35,896 nucleotides of DNA, taken from positions 1-35,896 of the forward strand of contig PLLF01000064.1 of the NCBI GenBank assembly GCA_003140855.1, written 5' to 3'. Below the pieces are notes generated by a model, which did not search any database, was not told where the DNA came from, and saw nothing but the letters and a program-made list of their open reading frames with translations. Source of the stretch: Vulcanimicrobiota bacterium (lineage in GTDB: Bacteria; Vulcanimicrobiota; Vulcanimicrobiia; Vulcanimicrobiales; Vulcanimicrobiaceae). The translations under genes were made by a program, and so were the position numbers. Shown here piece by piece: positions 17,570-26,395 of the stretch (the first letter of the stretch is position 1; the number at the start of each line of letters is the position of its first letter).

Positions 17570-18293
17570 CGGCAACCAGTACGTAGCAGACCATTGCAAG
17601 CGAAACCTTGCCGTCTTGGGCGAACCGGTCGAACAACTCAATGGCAGCCCTTCGCAAATCCTCGGCCGCCGCACCCTCGTTGGGTAAGTACGACGTCGAC
17701 GCCACCCGCCCAAGCAATTGCTCGTTGCTCAACGTTTGCGCGTAACGATACTCGCTTCGCTTACAACCGGAGCTCGCGAGCTTCGCAAAGGCGGTCAACG
17801 CTCTTGCGCGGCGCGCCTCGGTGTCGTCTAATGTATAGCGCCGGACGAGTCCGGCATACGCCGCCGCGAATGGCTCGCTTTCGTCGCGCTCGTATTGCAC
17901 GAGCGCGATTCGCCGGCAGCTGATGCGGCGGAATTCATCGATCGCTGCTTCCGGCTCGAACCAGTGGAAGGCTTGAAATGCTGCGGCAACGTCGACGGAC
18001 TTCGAGGGAAGGTGCGTATCTTCACCCGTTCCGTCGATCCACTCTATGCGAGGATCCGGTTCGGCCTGTTCGGCCATTGAATGATTGGGCTCGACCACGA
18101 AAACGGTTGCGCCGCGTTCGGCGAGCAGCCGCGATGCAATTCCGGTTCCCGCGCCGATGTCGGCGATCGTCAGCTTCGCCGGCGGCCCCAAACCGTTGAG
18201 CAATGCATCCAGCGCCTCAGGCGGGTAGCCCGGGCGGTTTGACGCGTACGCTCCGGCGCGCGGCGAGAAGCGCTCGGTCGGGCGATCGATCAT
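17562..18293 (-). CDS. Class I SAM-dependent methyltransferase
   Basis: A 243-residue protein of the UbiE/Methyltransf_11 type. The N-terminus RFSPRAGAYASNRPGYPPEAL is typical of this clade; motif I is LTIADIGAGTGIASRLL (residues 41-57), followed by an acidic VFVVEPN end of strand 2, and AAAFQAFHWFEPEAAI is the motif II/III region. The substrate is unknown. The ATG overlaps the transporter stop in ATGA (18290-18293), placing it firmly in the GH20 operon. Confidence 0.85.
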   Translation of the reverse strand: MIDRPTERFSPRAGAYASNRPGYPPEALDALLNGLGPPAKLTIADIGAGTGIASRLLAERGATVFVVEPNHSMAEQAEPDPRIEWIDGTGEDTHLPSKSVDVAAAFQAFHWFEPEAAIDEFRRISCRRIALVQYERDESEPFAAAYAGLVRRYTLDDTEARRARALTAFAKLASSGCKRSEYRYAQTLSNEQLLGRVASTSYLPNEGAAAEDLRRAAIELFDRFAQDGKVSLAMVCYVLVADA

Positions 18294-20296
18294 GTCGTGA
18301 AAGGCGTGCCGAGTTGCACGGCGATGGTCGAGCCCGAACGCTCGAGCTGGAATGAGTGCGGCTTTCCGTCGTAGGCACGCGCTTGCGTTTGATACGTGCC
18401 GTACATCCACCAATCCAACCCGTCGAGTTTGTCCACGATGTCGTCGGTGCGCATCCCGGCCGCGTACGCCGGTCCGCCGGCGCGGACGTACGCACGCATG
18501 TTTCCGTCGACGGTCTTGTAGAGCGCGTAGTAATATGATGGCGAATCGCCCGGCGCGTACGCCAGGCCGCGCTCTTGCAGATTCTGCCAGCGCTGCGGAT
18601 TCGCGCGGGTCCAATCGAGCAGACGGCTCACGCCTTGCTGGGCAAGCTGCGTAACATCTTGTTGCGACGGTTGTGAAAAGACGGCGTGGTCGTGCCATTC
18701 GGCGACTTCCCAGCCGCCGCAATCGAACAGCTGCACGCCGATATCGACGTCGGTTCCCCCGATGAGCGTAAAGCGCGTGGATGTCGCGTTCACGTAAGCT
18801 GCGTAACGCTTTGTGCTGCAGTCGGCCGCATTCGGATCGTCTTGCTGCGCGAAGACTTGCAGCTGCGGCGCGCCGCGCAACGCGTCCACAATCGCGCGCA
18901 CGGCCGTTTGCGCATCCGGCGACCCGTCGGCGCCCACCGCAATGCGGCGGGCTGCGGATGCGCCCGCAAACATTCCGGGCGGGTAGAGCTCCTGCGCGCT
19001 CGCCGCGGGAATCGCCGCCACGAATGGCTGCACGCCGAACAAATGCGGCGAGGACGTTACAACCACAATACAGGCAACGATCGCAACGGCGACTTGGTAG
19101 GGCAGCGTCCGTTTCGTGATCTCTACGATTTGTACGCCCGTAAAATTCGCGATCCAGACGTTGGCGGTATTGGTTGGGTCACAAACGTTCTGCACTTGCA
19201 CGACCGCCATGATCGCCGCAACCAGCACGACCGGCGGCAGCACGTGCCCAGAAAGGAGCACCGTAAACACCGCGATACCGATGCCGAACGGGTTGAGCGG
19301 CCCGCGATAGAGCGCGAGCGGGCTCAGAATTCCAAAGATGGCGACATACACGAACGGGTTGCGCAAACTCTGCGACGTAGCGAGCGAATGCAGCGCCGCA
19401 ACGAATTGTGGGGCGTGGGTCGCGGTGAAGAGCATCCCGATGCCGATGAATAGCACGATCGCCGGCGCAACGTCTTCGAGCCCGCGAATCGCAGCCGCCG
19501 TAAGCGTTTGAATGGCTTGCGCCGGCCGCGTCGTGAGCACGCCATAGATCGCCGAGATTGCAAACGCCAGTATCGGGTCCAAATGCAGCGCGAAGTACAG
19601 TACGATCGGCAGAATCGGTGTGATCAGCGCATACGCCGGTACGGGACGGGCTTGCGGTTCTTCCTTCGCACGGACTGCCCACGTGGCGTAACCGCGCGCG
19701 CTCCGGAACGAAACGACGGCGTAAACGAGCAGCGCGATCAGGTCGATGGCGGCCAAGTCGATCGCGTAGCCGTACATCTGCTGCTGGTTGACGCCAAAGT
19801 ACTGGGTGTAAAACTTCCAGTTAACGATGTTAAAGATGAAGCCGAGCGCAAAGGCCATCAGGAACATCGTCGCCGCAATCTTCCGCGGCACGCCGATCGT
19901 CATCATGATCGGCAGCACGATGGATCCGACCATGATCACGGCTCCCAAGCCGGAGAGCGAAACGAACAGCAGGGCTACAACGGCGCTCAGCGCGAGGGCA
20001 ACCGCCAGCGGCTGCTCGCCGCCGAACTCCGCCGCGAAATTCACGATGCTGCGCGCAATGCCGGAATCCAGGGTGACGCGCCCGAGCAGCGCACCGAAGA
20101 TCACCGCGACGTACACCGGCGCGAGCGCCGATGCGCCCGTCACGACGATCGTACCGACTCCAGCAAGTGGCACGCCCGCGACCAGCGCCATGATGACCGC
20201 CATCGCCGGCACTGCAAGCAAGGCGGGAATCTTGCGCGTGTACATTAGCGCGGCGAATATCAGAAAGACGACGAGGATGAGGAGCGGAGTGATCAC
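18290..20296 (-). CDS. Ion-transporter-superfamily permease fused to an extracytoplasmic PDZ-like region
   Basis: A 668-residue two-part protein. Residues 1-~430 form a permease of ~11 helices resembling GntP/CitM-type carriers (ALLGRVTLDSGIARSIVNFAAE, VSLSGLGAVIMVGSIVLPIM, VCDPTNTANVWIA). A last helix (~410-425) leads to PAASAQELYPPG and a soluble region of about 230 residues, expected outside the cytoplasm. Its end (~598-668) resembles PDZ: MRAYVRAGGPAYAAGMRTDDIVDKLDG. The substrate is unknown; GH20 upstream suggests a sugar acid or amino sugar derivative. GTG 20296 overlaps the GH20 stop in GTGA. Confidence 0.75.
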   Translation of the reverse strand: MITPLLILVVFLIFAALMYTRKIPALLAVPAMAVIMALVAGVPLAGVGTIVVTGASALAPVYVAVIFGALLGRVTLDSGIARSIVNFAAEFGGEQPLAVALALSAVVALLFVSLSGLGAVIMVGSIVLPIMMTIGVPRKIAATMFLMAFALGFIFNIVNWKFYTQYFGVNQQQMYGYAIDLAAIDLIALLVYAVVSFRSARGYATWAVRAKEEPQARPVPAYALITPILPIVLYFALHLDPILAFAISAIYGVLTTRPAQAIQTLTAAAIRGLEDVAPAIVLFIGIGMLFTATHAPQFVAALHSLATSQSLRNPFVYVAIFGILSPLALYRGPLNPFGIGIAVFTVLLSGHVLPPVVLVAAIMAVVQVQNVCDPTNTANVWIANFTGVQIVEITKRTLPYQVAVAIVACIVVVTSSPHLFGVQPFVAAIPAASAQELYPPGMFAGASAARRIAVGADGSPDAQTAVRAIVDALRGAPQLQVFAQQDDPNAADCSTKRYAAYVNATSTRFTLIGGTDVDIGVQLFDCGGWEVAEWHDHAVFSQPSQQDVTQLAQQGVSRLLDWTRANPQRWQNLQERGLAYAPGDSPSYYYALYKTVDGNMRAYVRAGGPAYAAGMRTDDIVDKLDGLDWWMYGTYQTQARAYDGKPHSFQLERSGSTIAVQLGTPFTT

Positions 20297-22305
20297 GGCG
20301 TGGAGCCTAGGATGGCATCGAGGGGCGGGAGCGGTTTGCCGGCGTTGTAATCGAGCGTCACGTCGTAAAAACGATCAGCGCGTTCGATGTTGAGTTGGGC
20401 GGCTACGTCGTATCGCCGCAAGTTGCTGGCCAAATGGCTTTCCCTGTTTTCATACCGCCACGCGGCTGCGTAGAGCGGCTTTATCTCTTCATATCGGTCG
20501 CGCAGTTCCCAAAACCAGTATTTGCACCACAACAAGTCGCGCCCGGTGGGCGAATGCGGCTGGCCGGCGCGGGCTTGCGCCTCGGCATAGTAATCGCGCA
20601 CTTCCTGAGCCGCTTGAAATTTTCGCCCGATGAAATCGTATTTGCGCGCGGCCAGGAACATGACGCGCGCGGCATTCGCATGCAGCGGCGGCGCGTGCTG
20701 CAACAAATGCTGCTCGGCATCTTCCGCTTCTAAACGCAGCGCCCGCAGGTCGAGCTTCGCCATGTGCACGTCAGCCCGCGGATCGAAGGGATCGACCCAA
20801 AACAAATAATCGCTCGAATAATCGTATGAATCGGCCATGCGCGATTGCACGTCCGTCAGCTCCGCAATGTCGCGCCCGTACCGCGAATCGTCGACTCCAA
20901 AAAACGCGCCCGGAAAATCCGATTGGAATCTCGCGGGATCGACGGAGCGCTTCTCCCATGCGCTCGAGGCAGAATACAGCACCGGATACCACGTCGCCTC
21001 GAACAGCGATTCGCCGTCATCGTGCCACACGGTTTGGAAGAGCCCCAAAACACGTGAGGCCTTGCCTTCGTCGATAAACCGCTGCTCGTTCACGAGCGCG
21101 GCCCGGATGTCCGGGTAGATTTGATTCCAATTGTTGGCGCCCGGCGCCACCATCTGCGCAAGGCCGCCCGACGCGATCAAGTTGATGTACTTGAGAAAGC
21201 TCTTCTCGGTGCCGTAGTGCCAGTTCACGACGACGGCATTCTTCGGAATCATGCCCATGATCGCCGGATCGTTTTCGATGCCGTCGTCCCAAAGCATGAT
21301 GCGCGCGCCGGACGGCGCGATGATGCTGTTCATCTGACGGATGTGCTCCGCATACACCTGGCTCAAGCCGCGCTGGGCAACCAACGCGTGGCTTTGGCCC
21401 TGGCCGAGCACCGATGTTTCGTCCGAGCCGATGTGAAAGAATGTAGGCCGCCCGACCGCGGCGAGTTCGTCGCGAATCAGCTGCGTCAGATACTCTAATG
21501 AAAGCGGCGACGCCGGACTGAGCAGAAAATCGTGCGGAAACTCGGCAGCGCTTGCATATTTCTCGACCGCCAGCGTCCCGTGCATATGCGCAAACGTCTG
21601 CTGATCGGGGATGAACGTAACGTGATAGCGTTTCGCGTAAACCGTGAGCTCATGCAACTGCGCCGGCGTAATGCCGTCGAGCGGCGCCGGCAGCGGATTG
21701 CGCGGATCGACGAAAACATGCTCCATGTACGGCGAGTAGCCGTTCATCTTGAAAGCCGCGATCGTGCGAATGCGTTCTTTAAAGTAGAGCATGTTCGGAA
21801 GCGGCCCGCGCGACACGTCGTCGCTCAAGATGCGCCACTTCAGCGCTGGTGCGTCGCTGATGTCAACGCATGGCAAAACCCATTTGCCGTTCACCCGCTG
21901 CGGCAATTGCGCGAGCGTCATGGCGGCATAGAACACGCCGTCAGAGTCTCCGGCTTGGATCGTGAAACCGCCACTGAACAGCGGTATCATCCGATTCCCC
22001 AGGATGATCAACCGATAGCTCTGCGGGGCTAACGCCACGTGCTCCACATTAACATCCGGCCCGAGCCGAGTCTCAGGCGCCGGCACAACATTTCGTGGCA
22101 AGGCCGGATACTTTGGCGCGAGTCTCAACGGTGGAATGCCCAAAGCGATCCATCTTTGGTTAATCTCATCTAACGCAGCACGATCGAAATTATCAGGAAC
22201 GGTTAGCGAGCTTTGCAAGCTAATCGGCGACGCGCATTGATGAATTGCAATGCTGCGAGGCTGTGGCAGCAGGTGCAGCGAGAGCATCGCTGCCAGCAGG
22301 ATCAT
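20293..22305 (-). CDS. GH20 beta-N-acetylhexosaminidase, secreted
   Basis: A 670-residue protein with a hydrophobic start (MILLAAMLSLHLL) that should act as a signal sequence. An N-terminal GH20b-like domain (~30-130) precedes the barrel. The catalytic pair is Asp295-Glu296 in FFHIGSDETSV, matching the GH20 HIGGDE motif with serine for the second glycine. Earlier KMNGYSPYMEHVF and later NWHYGTEKSF and VAPGANNWNQIYPD are barrel strands. It removes terminal GlcNAc/GalNAc from glycans using the substrate acetamido group. A long C-terminal helical region follows (~500-670). Confidence 0.88.
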   Translation of the reverse strand: MILLAAMLSLHLLPQPRSIAIHQCASPISLQSSLTVPDNFDRAALDEINQRWIALGIPPLRLAPKYPALPRNVVPAPETRLGPDVNVEHVALAPQSYRLIILGNRMIPLFSGGFTIQAGDSDGVFYAAMTLAQLPQRVNGKWVLPCVDISDAPALKWRILSDDVSRGPLPNMLYFKERIRTIAAFKMNGYSPYMEHVFVDPRNPLPAPLDGITPAQLHELTVYAKRYHVTFIPDQQTFAHMHGTLAVEKYASAAEFPHDFLLSPASPLSLEYLTQLIRDELAAVGRPTFFHIGSDETSVLGQGQSHALVAQRGLSQVYAEHIRQMNSIIAPSGARIMLWDDGIENDPAIMGMIPKNAVVVNWHYGTEKSFLKYINLIASGGLAQMVAPGANNWNQIYPDIRAALVNEQRFIDEGKASRVLGLFQTVWHDDGESLFEATWYPVLYSASSAWEKRSVDPARFQSDFPGAFFGVDDSRYGRDIAELTDVQSRMADSYDYSSDYLFWVDPFDPRADVHMAKLDLRALRLEAEDAEQHLLQHAPPLHANAARVMFLAARKYDFIGRKFQAAQEVRDYYAEAQARAGQPHSPTGRDLLWCKYWFWELRDRYEEIKPLYAAAWRYENRESHLASNLRRYDVAAQLNIERADRFYDVTLDYNAGKPLPPLDAILGSTP

Positions 22306-22306
22306 C

Positions 22307-22687
22307 TTACGGCTGCGACATCGCCGCGTCGCGGCGGTCGAACGCCTCGCCGATCGCTTTAAACGTGTCGCCTAGTTTGCCGTCCGTCGAGTTGAGATTT
22401 TTCGCGGCGGCGACCAGCGCGGCGTCTGCCTCGATCACTGCGGTGATCCGGTTTTCGTTGCGATCTTCGTCGAAGATCCGGAATGCCTCTTGATTCATGA
22501 ACTCGGAACGGAACATCAAGCTGTCGTAAAGCGCTTTTTCGTCAGGCGATAGCGCGCTTCCGTCTATGCTCGCGAGCCGTTCTCCAACATAGGAGCGAAC
22601 CTGCTCGTCCGACAGGCGGCATTCCATCTCGCCTTCGCAGCCCGGAAAATTCGGAATTTCGGCGCGGATTTCTTCCAATGCGTTCAT
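22307..22687 (-). CDS. Small acidic protein of unknown function
   Basis: A 126-residue soluble, largely helical, acidic protein with two cysteines near residues 17-23 (FPGCEGEMEC). I do not recognise the family. It lies one base before the GH20 start and so is first in the leftward GH20-transporter-methyltransferase-HyuA operon. It diverges from the sigma factor gene across an 88-base gap that probably holds both promoters. Confidence 0.6.
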   Translation of the reverse strand: MNALEEIRAEIPNFPGCEGEMECRLSDEQVRSYVGERLASIDGSALSPDEKALYDSLMFRSEFMNQEAFRIFDEDRNENRITAVIEADAALVAAAKNLNSTDGKLGDTFKAIGEAFDRRDAAMSQP

Positions 22688-22775
22688 CGCCCGGACCTAC
22701 GACATCCCAATCCACGAAGCCCGCCGCGCCGTTACCAGACCGGGGGAACCTCCCATTGAAGCGAACCAAAAGGCC

Positions 22776-23306
22776 TTGGAAAACGCAGCCCGGCTCATGT
22801 CGCGCGTGCGGACGCGCGACGCGGCCGCGTTCGAATCTCTCTATGATGCGTATCACCGCTTGGTGTACGGCATCGCCTTCCGCATTGTGGGGGAAGCAGC
22901 CGTTGCCGAAGACGTCACGCAAACCGTTTTCCTCAAACTGTGGAGCGCGCCCGAACGTTTCGATGGCGGCAACTTCGGCGGCTGGATCGCGCGCGTCGCG
23001 CGCAATCAGGCACTGGACATCGTGCGCCGCAAGTCGCATTCGGAAACCGAGCTGAGCGAAGCCATGCCCGACAGCGACCTTCTCGAGGAGCGCGTGTTCT
23101 CCGAGATCGACGCCGCGCAGGTGCGCCGCGCTATCGCGCAGCTGCCCGCCGAACAGCGCGAACCGATCGAACTCGGTTTTTTCGGCGGCATTACGCACGC
23201 GGAGATTGCGCGGCGCACCGGCACCCCGCTCGGCACGATAAAAACCCGCATCCGGACGGGCCTCGGTAAGTTGCGCAGCGCGCTCGAGGGTACGGTAGCT
23301 GTATGA
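22776..23306 (+). CDS. ECF RNA polymerase sigma factor
   Basis: A ~176-residue extracytoplasmic-function sigma factor. Region 2 is AFESLYDAYHRLVYGIAFRIVGEAAVAEDVTQTVFLKLW and region 4 is RRAIAQLPAEQREPIELGFFGGITHAEIARRTGTPLGTIKTRIRTGL, the helix-turn-helix that reads the -35 box. The start is uncertain: TTG 22776 is used here, ATG 22797 gives a protein starting at MSRVRTRDAAAF, and no other ATG lies nearby. It overlaps its anti-sigma factor in ATGA (23303-23306) and is probably autoregulated, though no promoter was identified. Confidence 0.9.
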   Translation: MENAARLMSRVRTRDAAAFESLYDAYHRLVYGIAFRIVGEAAVAEDVTQTVFLKLWSAPERFDGGNFGGWIARVARNQALDIVRRKSHSETELSEAMPDSDLLEERVFSEIDAAQVRRAIAQLPAEQREPIELGFFGGITHAEIARRTGTPLGTIKTRIRTGLGKLRSALEGTVAV

Positions 23307-24091
23307 ACGGCCACGATGCGATGCTTGAAGACGTAGCCGTCTATGCACTCGGCGCGCTGCCGCGCGAACAAGCGCGAGCCGTGCGCGAGCATCTGGCGAG
23401 CTGTGCGGAATGCGCGGCCGAATACCGCCGGCTCAAACCTGCGGTCGACGCCGTTGCGTATTCAGCCGAAGCATGTCCCGATGCCGCAAGCGGAGCCGTC
23501 GTTCCGAATCCGCGGCTAAAAACGCGAATCATGGATGAAGTTCGCCGCAGCGTCCCGACGCGTTTGTCCAATGTGGGCGAGATGCGCGCGGTCCGGCCGA
23601 TCGTGTGGCCCGCCTACGCGGTCGCGGCAGCGTGCCTTGCGGTTGCGCTCATCACGACCGCCTTCAACATCTCTTTAAATGAAGAGTTGCATCAAACGGA
23701 GGCGCAAGTCGCGCAGCTCGGAACGCACGCCAAGATGTTGACGCGGCAGGTCGCTGCCCAGAACACCGAACTGGTCGACCTTACGTCATCGGATTCGCAG
23801 CATTACGCAGTTGAGGACGGTGAGGTAGTGCGGCACGGCAACCGCCTCTATATTGCGATGGATTCGATGGGCACCCCGCCGCGCGGCAAAGTGTACCAGG
23901 CGTGGATTATGCGCAAGGGTGCCGCGAAGATGACGCCGTCGGTTACTTTCATGCCCGATCGCAAGGGAATTGCCGTCATACACGTTCCGACCCAAGCTTC
24001 GCAAGTAGCCGAGGTTGCGGTCAGCATGGAGCCCGAAGGCGGCAGCAAACAGCCTACGAGCAAACCGACATTCATAGTGAAGCTGACCTAA
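23303..24091 (+). CDS. Anti-sigma factor, RskA-like, with zinc-finger N-terminus
   Basis: A 262-residue membrane-anchored anti-sigma factor. Residues ~5-50 form the anti-sigma domain with REHLASCAEC, the H-x3-C-x2-C zinc motif. One transmembrane helix at ~95-117 leads to an extracytoplasmic region containing a coiled-coil stretch (EELHQTEAQVAQLGTHAKML) and an RskA-type C-terminal domain (LYIAMDSMGTPPRGKVYQAWIM). It should bind the sigma factor encoded immediately upstream. Its TAA meets the GNAT frame in a CTAA overlap. Confidence 0.9.
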   Translation: MNGHDAMLEDVAVYALGALPREQARAVREHLASCAECAAEYRRLKPAVDAVAYSAEACPDAASGAVVPNPRLKTRIMDEVRRSVPTRLSNVGEMRAVRPIVWPAYAVAAACLAVALITTAFNISLNEELHQTEAQVAQLGTHAKMLTRQVAAQNTELVDLTSSDSQHYAVEDGEVVRHGNRLYIAMDSMGTPPRGKVYQAWIMRKGAAKMTPSVTFMPDRKGIAVIHVPTQASQVAEVAVSMEPEGGSKQPTSKPTFIVKLT

Positions 24092-24915
24092 CCGGGCCCG
24101 GCGTTCGGCGCATCCGCCGAACGGACGATGCAGCCGCCCTCGCCTATCTCGATCGATCGCCCTACGAAAACGTTTTTCTCAGCTGGACGATCGCTTCGCA
24201 GAAAGCTGCTTCTCTTCGCTCTAAAATCCAGGTTTACACCGACGGTTCGCGCATCGAAGGGGTGGGATTTTTCAGCGCTCATGTCGTTCTCGCCGCGCAA
24301 GACGAGCGCGCTATCCACGCGTTCGCTGGGATAAACAGCGACACGACGTTCGAACGCATGATCGTCGGTCCGCGAAAAACAGTCGAGCGCTATTGGGATC
24401 GCGTCGCGCATCGTCATGCTGCGCCGCGGCTGGTGCGTGAAAGCCAACCATTGCTGGCGGTCGATCGCAAAACGTTGCGCGGAGGGTTGAACGGCGTTTC
24501 GGTGCGCGCAGCGCGGCCGGCAGAATGGGAGTCCGTCGCGTCTAACTCCGCAGCGATGATTCGCGAGGAGCTGGGCTACGATCCGCGCGCGGGCTCGGCC
24601 GAGTTTGACGCCAACGTCCGCGCGTCGGTGGAGCGCGGCGCGTGGTGGGTCGGCGAGATAGAAGAGCGTGTGTGTTTTTATTGCAGCGAGGGTCCGTACA
24701 GTCAGCGCACGCTGCAGCTGCAAGGCACTTGGACGCCGCCGGATTTCCGCCGCCGCGGTCTCGGCTTCGGCGCACTCTACGGTATCTGCGATCTGCTGCT
24801 AAAAAAACACCCGGCGTTATCGCTGTATGTGAACGATTTCAACGCACCGGCACTTGCATTGTACGCAAAGCTTGGTTTTACGCAGGTCGGTGAGTTTTCA
24901 ACGCTGCTCTTTTAA
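24088..24915 (+). CDS. GNAT-family N-acetyltransferase with DUF4081-like N-terminal half; non-standard start
   Basis: About 275 residues. The N-terminal half (VRRIRRTDDAAALAYLDRSPYENVFLS) resembles the DUF4081 region found fused to GNAT domains, and the C-terminal half is a GNAT domain with GTWTPPDFRRRGLGFGALYGICD as the acetyl-CoA loop (R/QxxGxG-like) and LYVNDFNAPALALYAKLGF as the closing motif. The substrate is unknown. No ATG, GTG or TTG lies in frame near the expected N-terminus. The frame meets the anti-sigma TAA in CTAA, so CTA 24088 is taken as the start by analogy with ATGA pairs. ATT 24070 is an alternative, and GTG 23902 would force 190 bases of overlap. Confidence 0.75.
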   Translation, partial: LTGPGVRRIRRTDDAAALAYLDRSPYENVFLSWTIASQKAASLRSKIQVYTDGSRIEGVGFFSAHVVLAAQDERAIHAFAGINSDTTFERMIVGPRKTVERYWDRVAHRHAAPRLVRESQPLLAVDRKTLRGGLNGVSVRAARPAEWESVASNSAAMIREELGYDPRAGSAEFDANVRASVERGAWWVGEIEERVCFYCSEGPYSQRTLQLQGTWTPPDFRRRGLGFGALYGICDLLLKKHPALSLYVNDFNAPALALYAKLGFTQVGEFSTLLF

Positions 24916-25145
24916 CGCGCCGCGTAGCGTTGCTGCCCGGACACCCATTCGCAGACCGTGCCGTCGGCCATTACGAATGATTCGCAGCCGTCCACTTCTG
25001 GATTGAAATCTTCGTTCCGAGCTTTGGTCGCAGGCCAATTCACCGCCGGTTCACTGCGCGCCGCGGCGCGCGCTTTGGTATAGGAGAACTGCGGCATCTT
25101 CGTGAGCGGATTGAGCGCCTGCGCGAGCCGTTGTGCGTCGGTCAT
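24912..25145 (-). CDS. Small hypothetical protein
   Basis: A 77-residue protein with no transmembrane helix. The first half is basic and helical (TDAQRLAQALNPLTKMPQFSYTKARAAARSE); the second half has a strand-turn-strand look (DGCESFVMADGTVCEWVSGQQRYAAR). The family is not recognised. It is convergent with GNAT (four-base overlap) and its start overlaps the proposed start of the MFS gene. Confidence 0.5.
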   Translation of the reverse strand: MTDAQRLAQALNPLTKMPQFSYTKARAAARSEPAVNWPATKARNEDFNPEVDGCESFVMADGTVCEWVSGQQRYAAR

Positions 25146-26386
25146 GTAGGCGCGTTTCTGAGCTTGCGGCGAACGTTCCCGCGATGATGCGGCGCGCTAT
25201 GTGGGCTTCGGGTTTGGGCTGGGGCTTGGACGCCTTCGACTTCTATCTTTACGTCTATGCTCTGCCGGCGATTCTCGTGAGCTTCGGCCTGAACACGTCG
25301 GCGGGCGGATTGCTCGCGACCTACACGCTCGTGGCCAGCGCGGTAGGCGGCATGACCATGGGCAGCCTCGCCGACCGGATCGGGCGGCGGCGCGCGCTGA
25401 TGATCTCGATTGCCTGGTACGCGCTCTTCACGTTCTTGTGCGGATTGGCGCAAAACTACACGCAGCTGGCGGTCTTGCGCGGCCTCGAAGGCTTCGGATT
25501 CGGCGCGGAATGGGCCGTCGGCTCAGTTCTCATCGCGGAATGGTCGCAAGCCGATCGGCGCGGGCGCAATCTCGGTCTCGTGCAAAGCGCATGGGCGATC
25601 GGCTGGCTGGCCGCCAACATCGCGTTCCAAATCGTCTTCTCGTTCTTTTCGGCTTCCGCCGGATGGCGGCTGTTGTTCTTCTTGGGAATTCTTCCGGCGC
25701 TGGCGTTGCTGTATATTCGCCGCAACGTAACCGACGCACCGCGCTTTCGCGCGCAAAACTCCATTACCATTGCGCAGATCTTTCAACCGGCGCTTCTTCG
25801 CACGACGATATTGGCCTCGCTCCTCGCAATCGGCGCGCAAACGGGGTATTACGCGTTGTTCACTTGGCTGCCGACGTATCTGACGGTTCAGCGGCACGTG
25901 GCAGCCGTCACGAGCGGCTCGTATCTGTATCTGGTGATCGCGGGTGCATTCGCAGGCTATATCAGTGCGGGATATTTCAACGACCGCTTCGGGCGGCGGC
26001 GCACATTCGCGCTGTTTGCGATCTGCTCGGCGATCATGGTTCCGCTCTATCTGTATTTCGTTGCGGCGAATTGGCAGTTGATCGTCGCGGGACCGCTGCT
26101 TGGGTATTTCGCGTCGGGAATTTTCAGTGGCTTCGGCCCATATTTGAGCGAGCTGTATCCCGACGCCGTGCGCGGCGCGGGCCAAGGCTTTTGTTACAAC
26201 GTGGGACGGGGAGTCGCCGGGCTGGGCCCGTGGCTGATCGGCTGGCTCGCGAAGTCCTATGCGATCGGCAGTGCGATGACTGCGGTCGCAATTGGAGCCT
26301 ACGCGCTAGTCGTGGTCGCGCTCGCGTTCCTGCCCGAAACGAATGGAATGGAGCTTTCTCAGCAGATTCCAGGGAAGCAGCCCTAA
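25133..26386 (+). CDS. MFS transporter, sialic acid/aromatic acid:H+ symporter-like
   Basis: A ~417-residue major facilitator protein. Helix 1 is GLGWGLDAFDFYLYVYALPAIL, as in NanT- and AAHS-type symporters; DRIGRRRALM follows helix 2 and DRFGRRRTFAL follows helix 8. Helix 4-5 contains RGLEGFGFGAEWAVGSVLIAEW, and the C-terminal half has YLSELYPDAVRGAGQGFCYNVGR, a segment of sialate symporters. It probably imports an organic acid, plausibly sialic acid given nanE in the window. GTG 25133 is used; ATG 25184 is a shorter alternative. Neither has a clear ribosome binding site. Confidence 0.82.
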   Translation: MRRSCRRVSELAANVPAMMRRAMWASGLGWGLDAFDFYLYVYALPAILVSFGLNTSAGGLLATYTLVASAVGGMTMGSLADRIGRRRALMISIAWYALFTFLCGLAQNYTQLAVLRGLEGFGFGAEWAVGSVLIAEWSQADRRGRNLGLVQSAWAIGWLAANIAFQIVFSFFSASAGWRLLFFLGILPALALLYIRRNVTDAPRFRAQNSITIAQIFQPALLRTTILASLLAIGAQTGYYALFTWLPTYLTVQRHVAAVTSGSYLYLVIAGAFAGYISAGYFNDRFGRRRTFALFAICSAIMVPLYLYFVAANWQLIVAGPLLGYFASGIFSGFGPYLSELYPDAVRGAGQGFCYNVGRGVAGLGPWLIGWLAKSYAIGSAMTAVAIGAYALVVVALAFLPETNGMELSQQIPGKQP

Positions 26387-26395
26387 AAATGAGCT

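Noticed and set aside
23902-24087. GTG 23902 as the start of the GNAT protein
   Set aside because: It would overlap the conserved C-terminal domain of the anti-sigma factor by 190 bases, and the added residues do not resemble the family.
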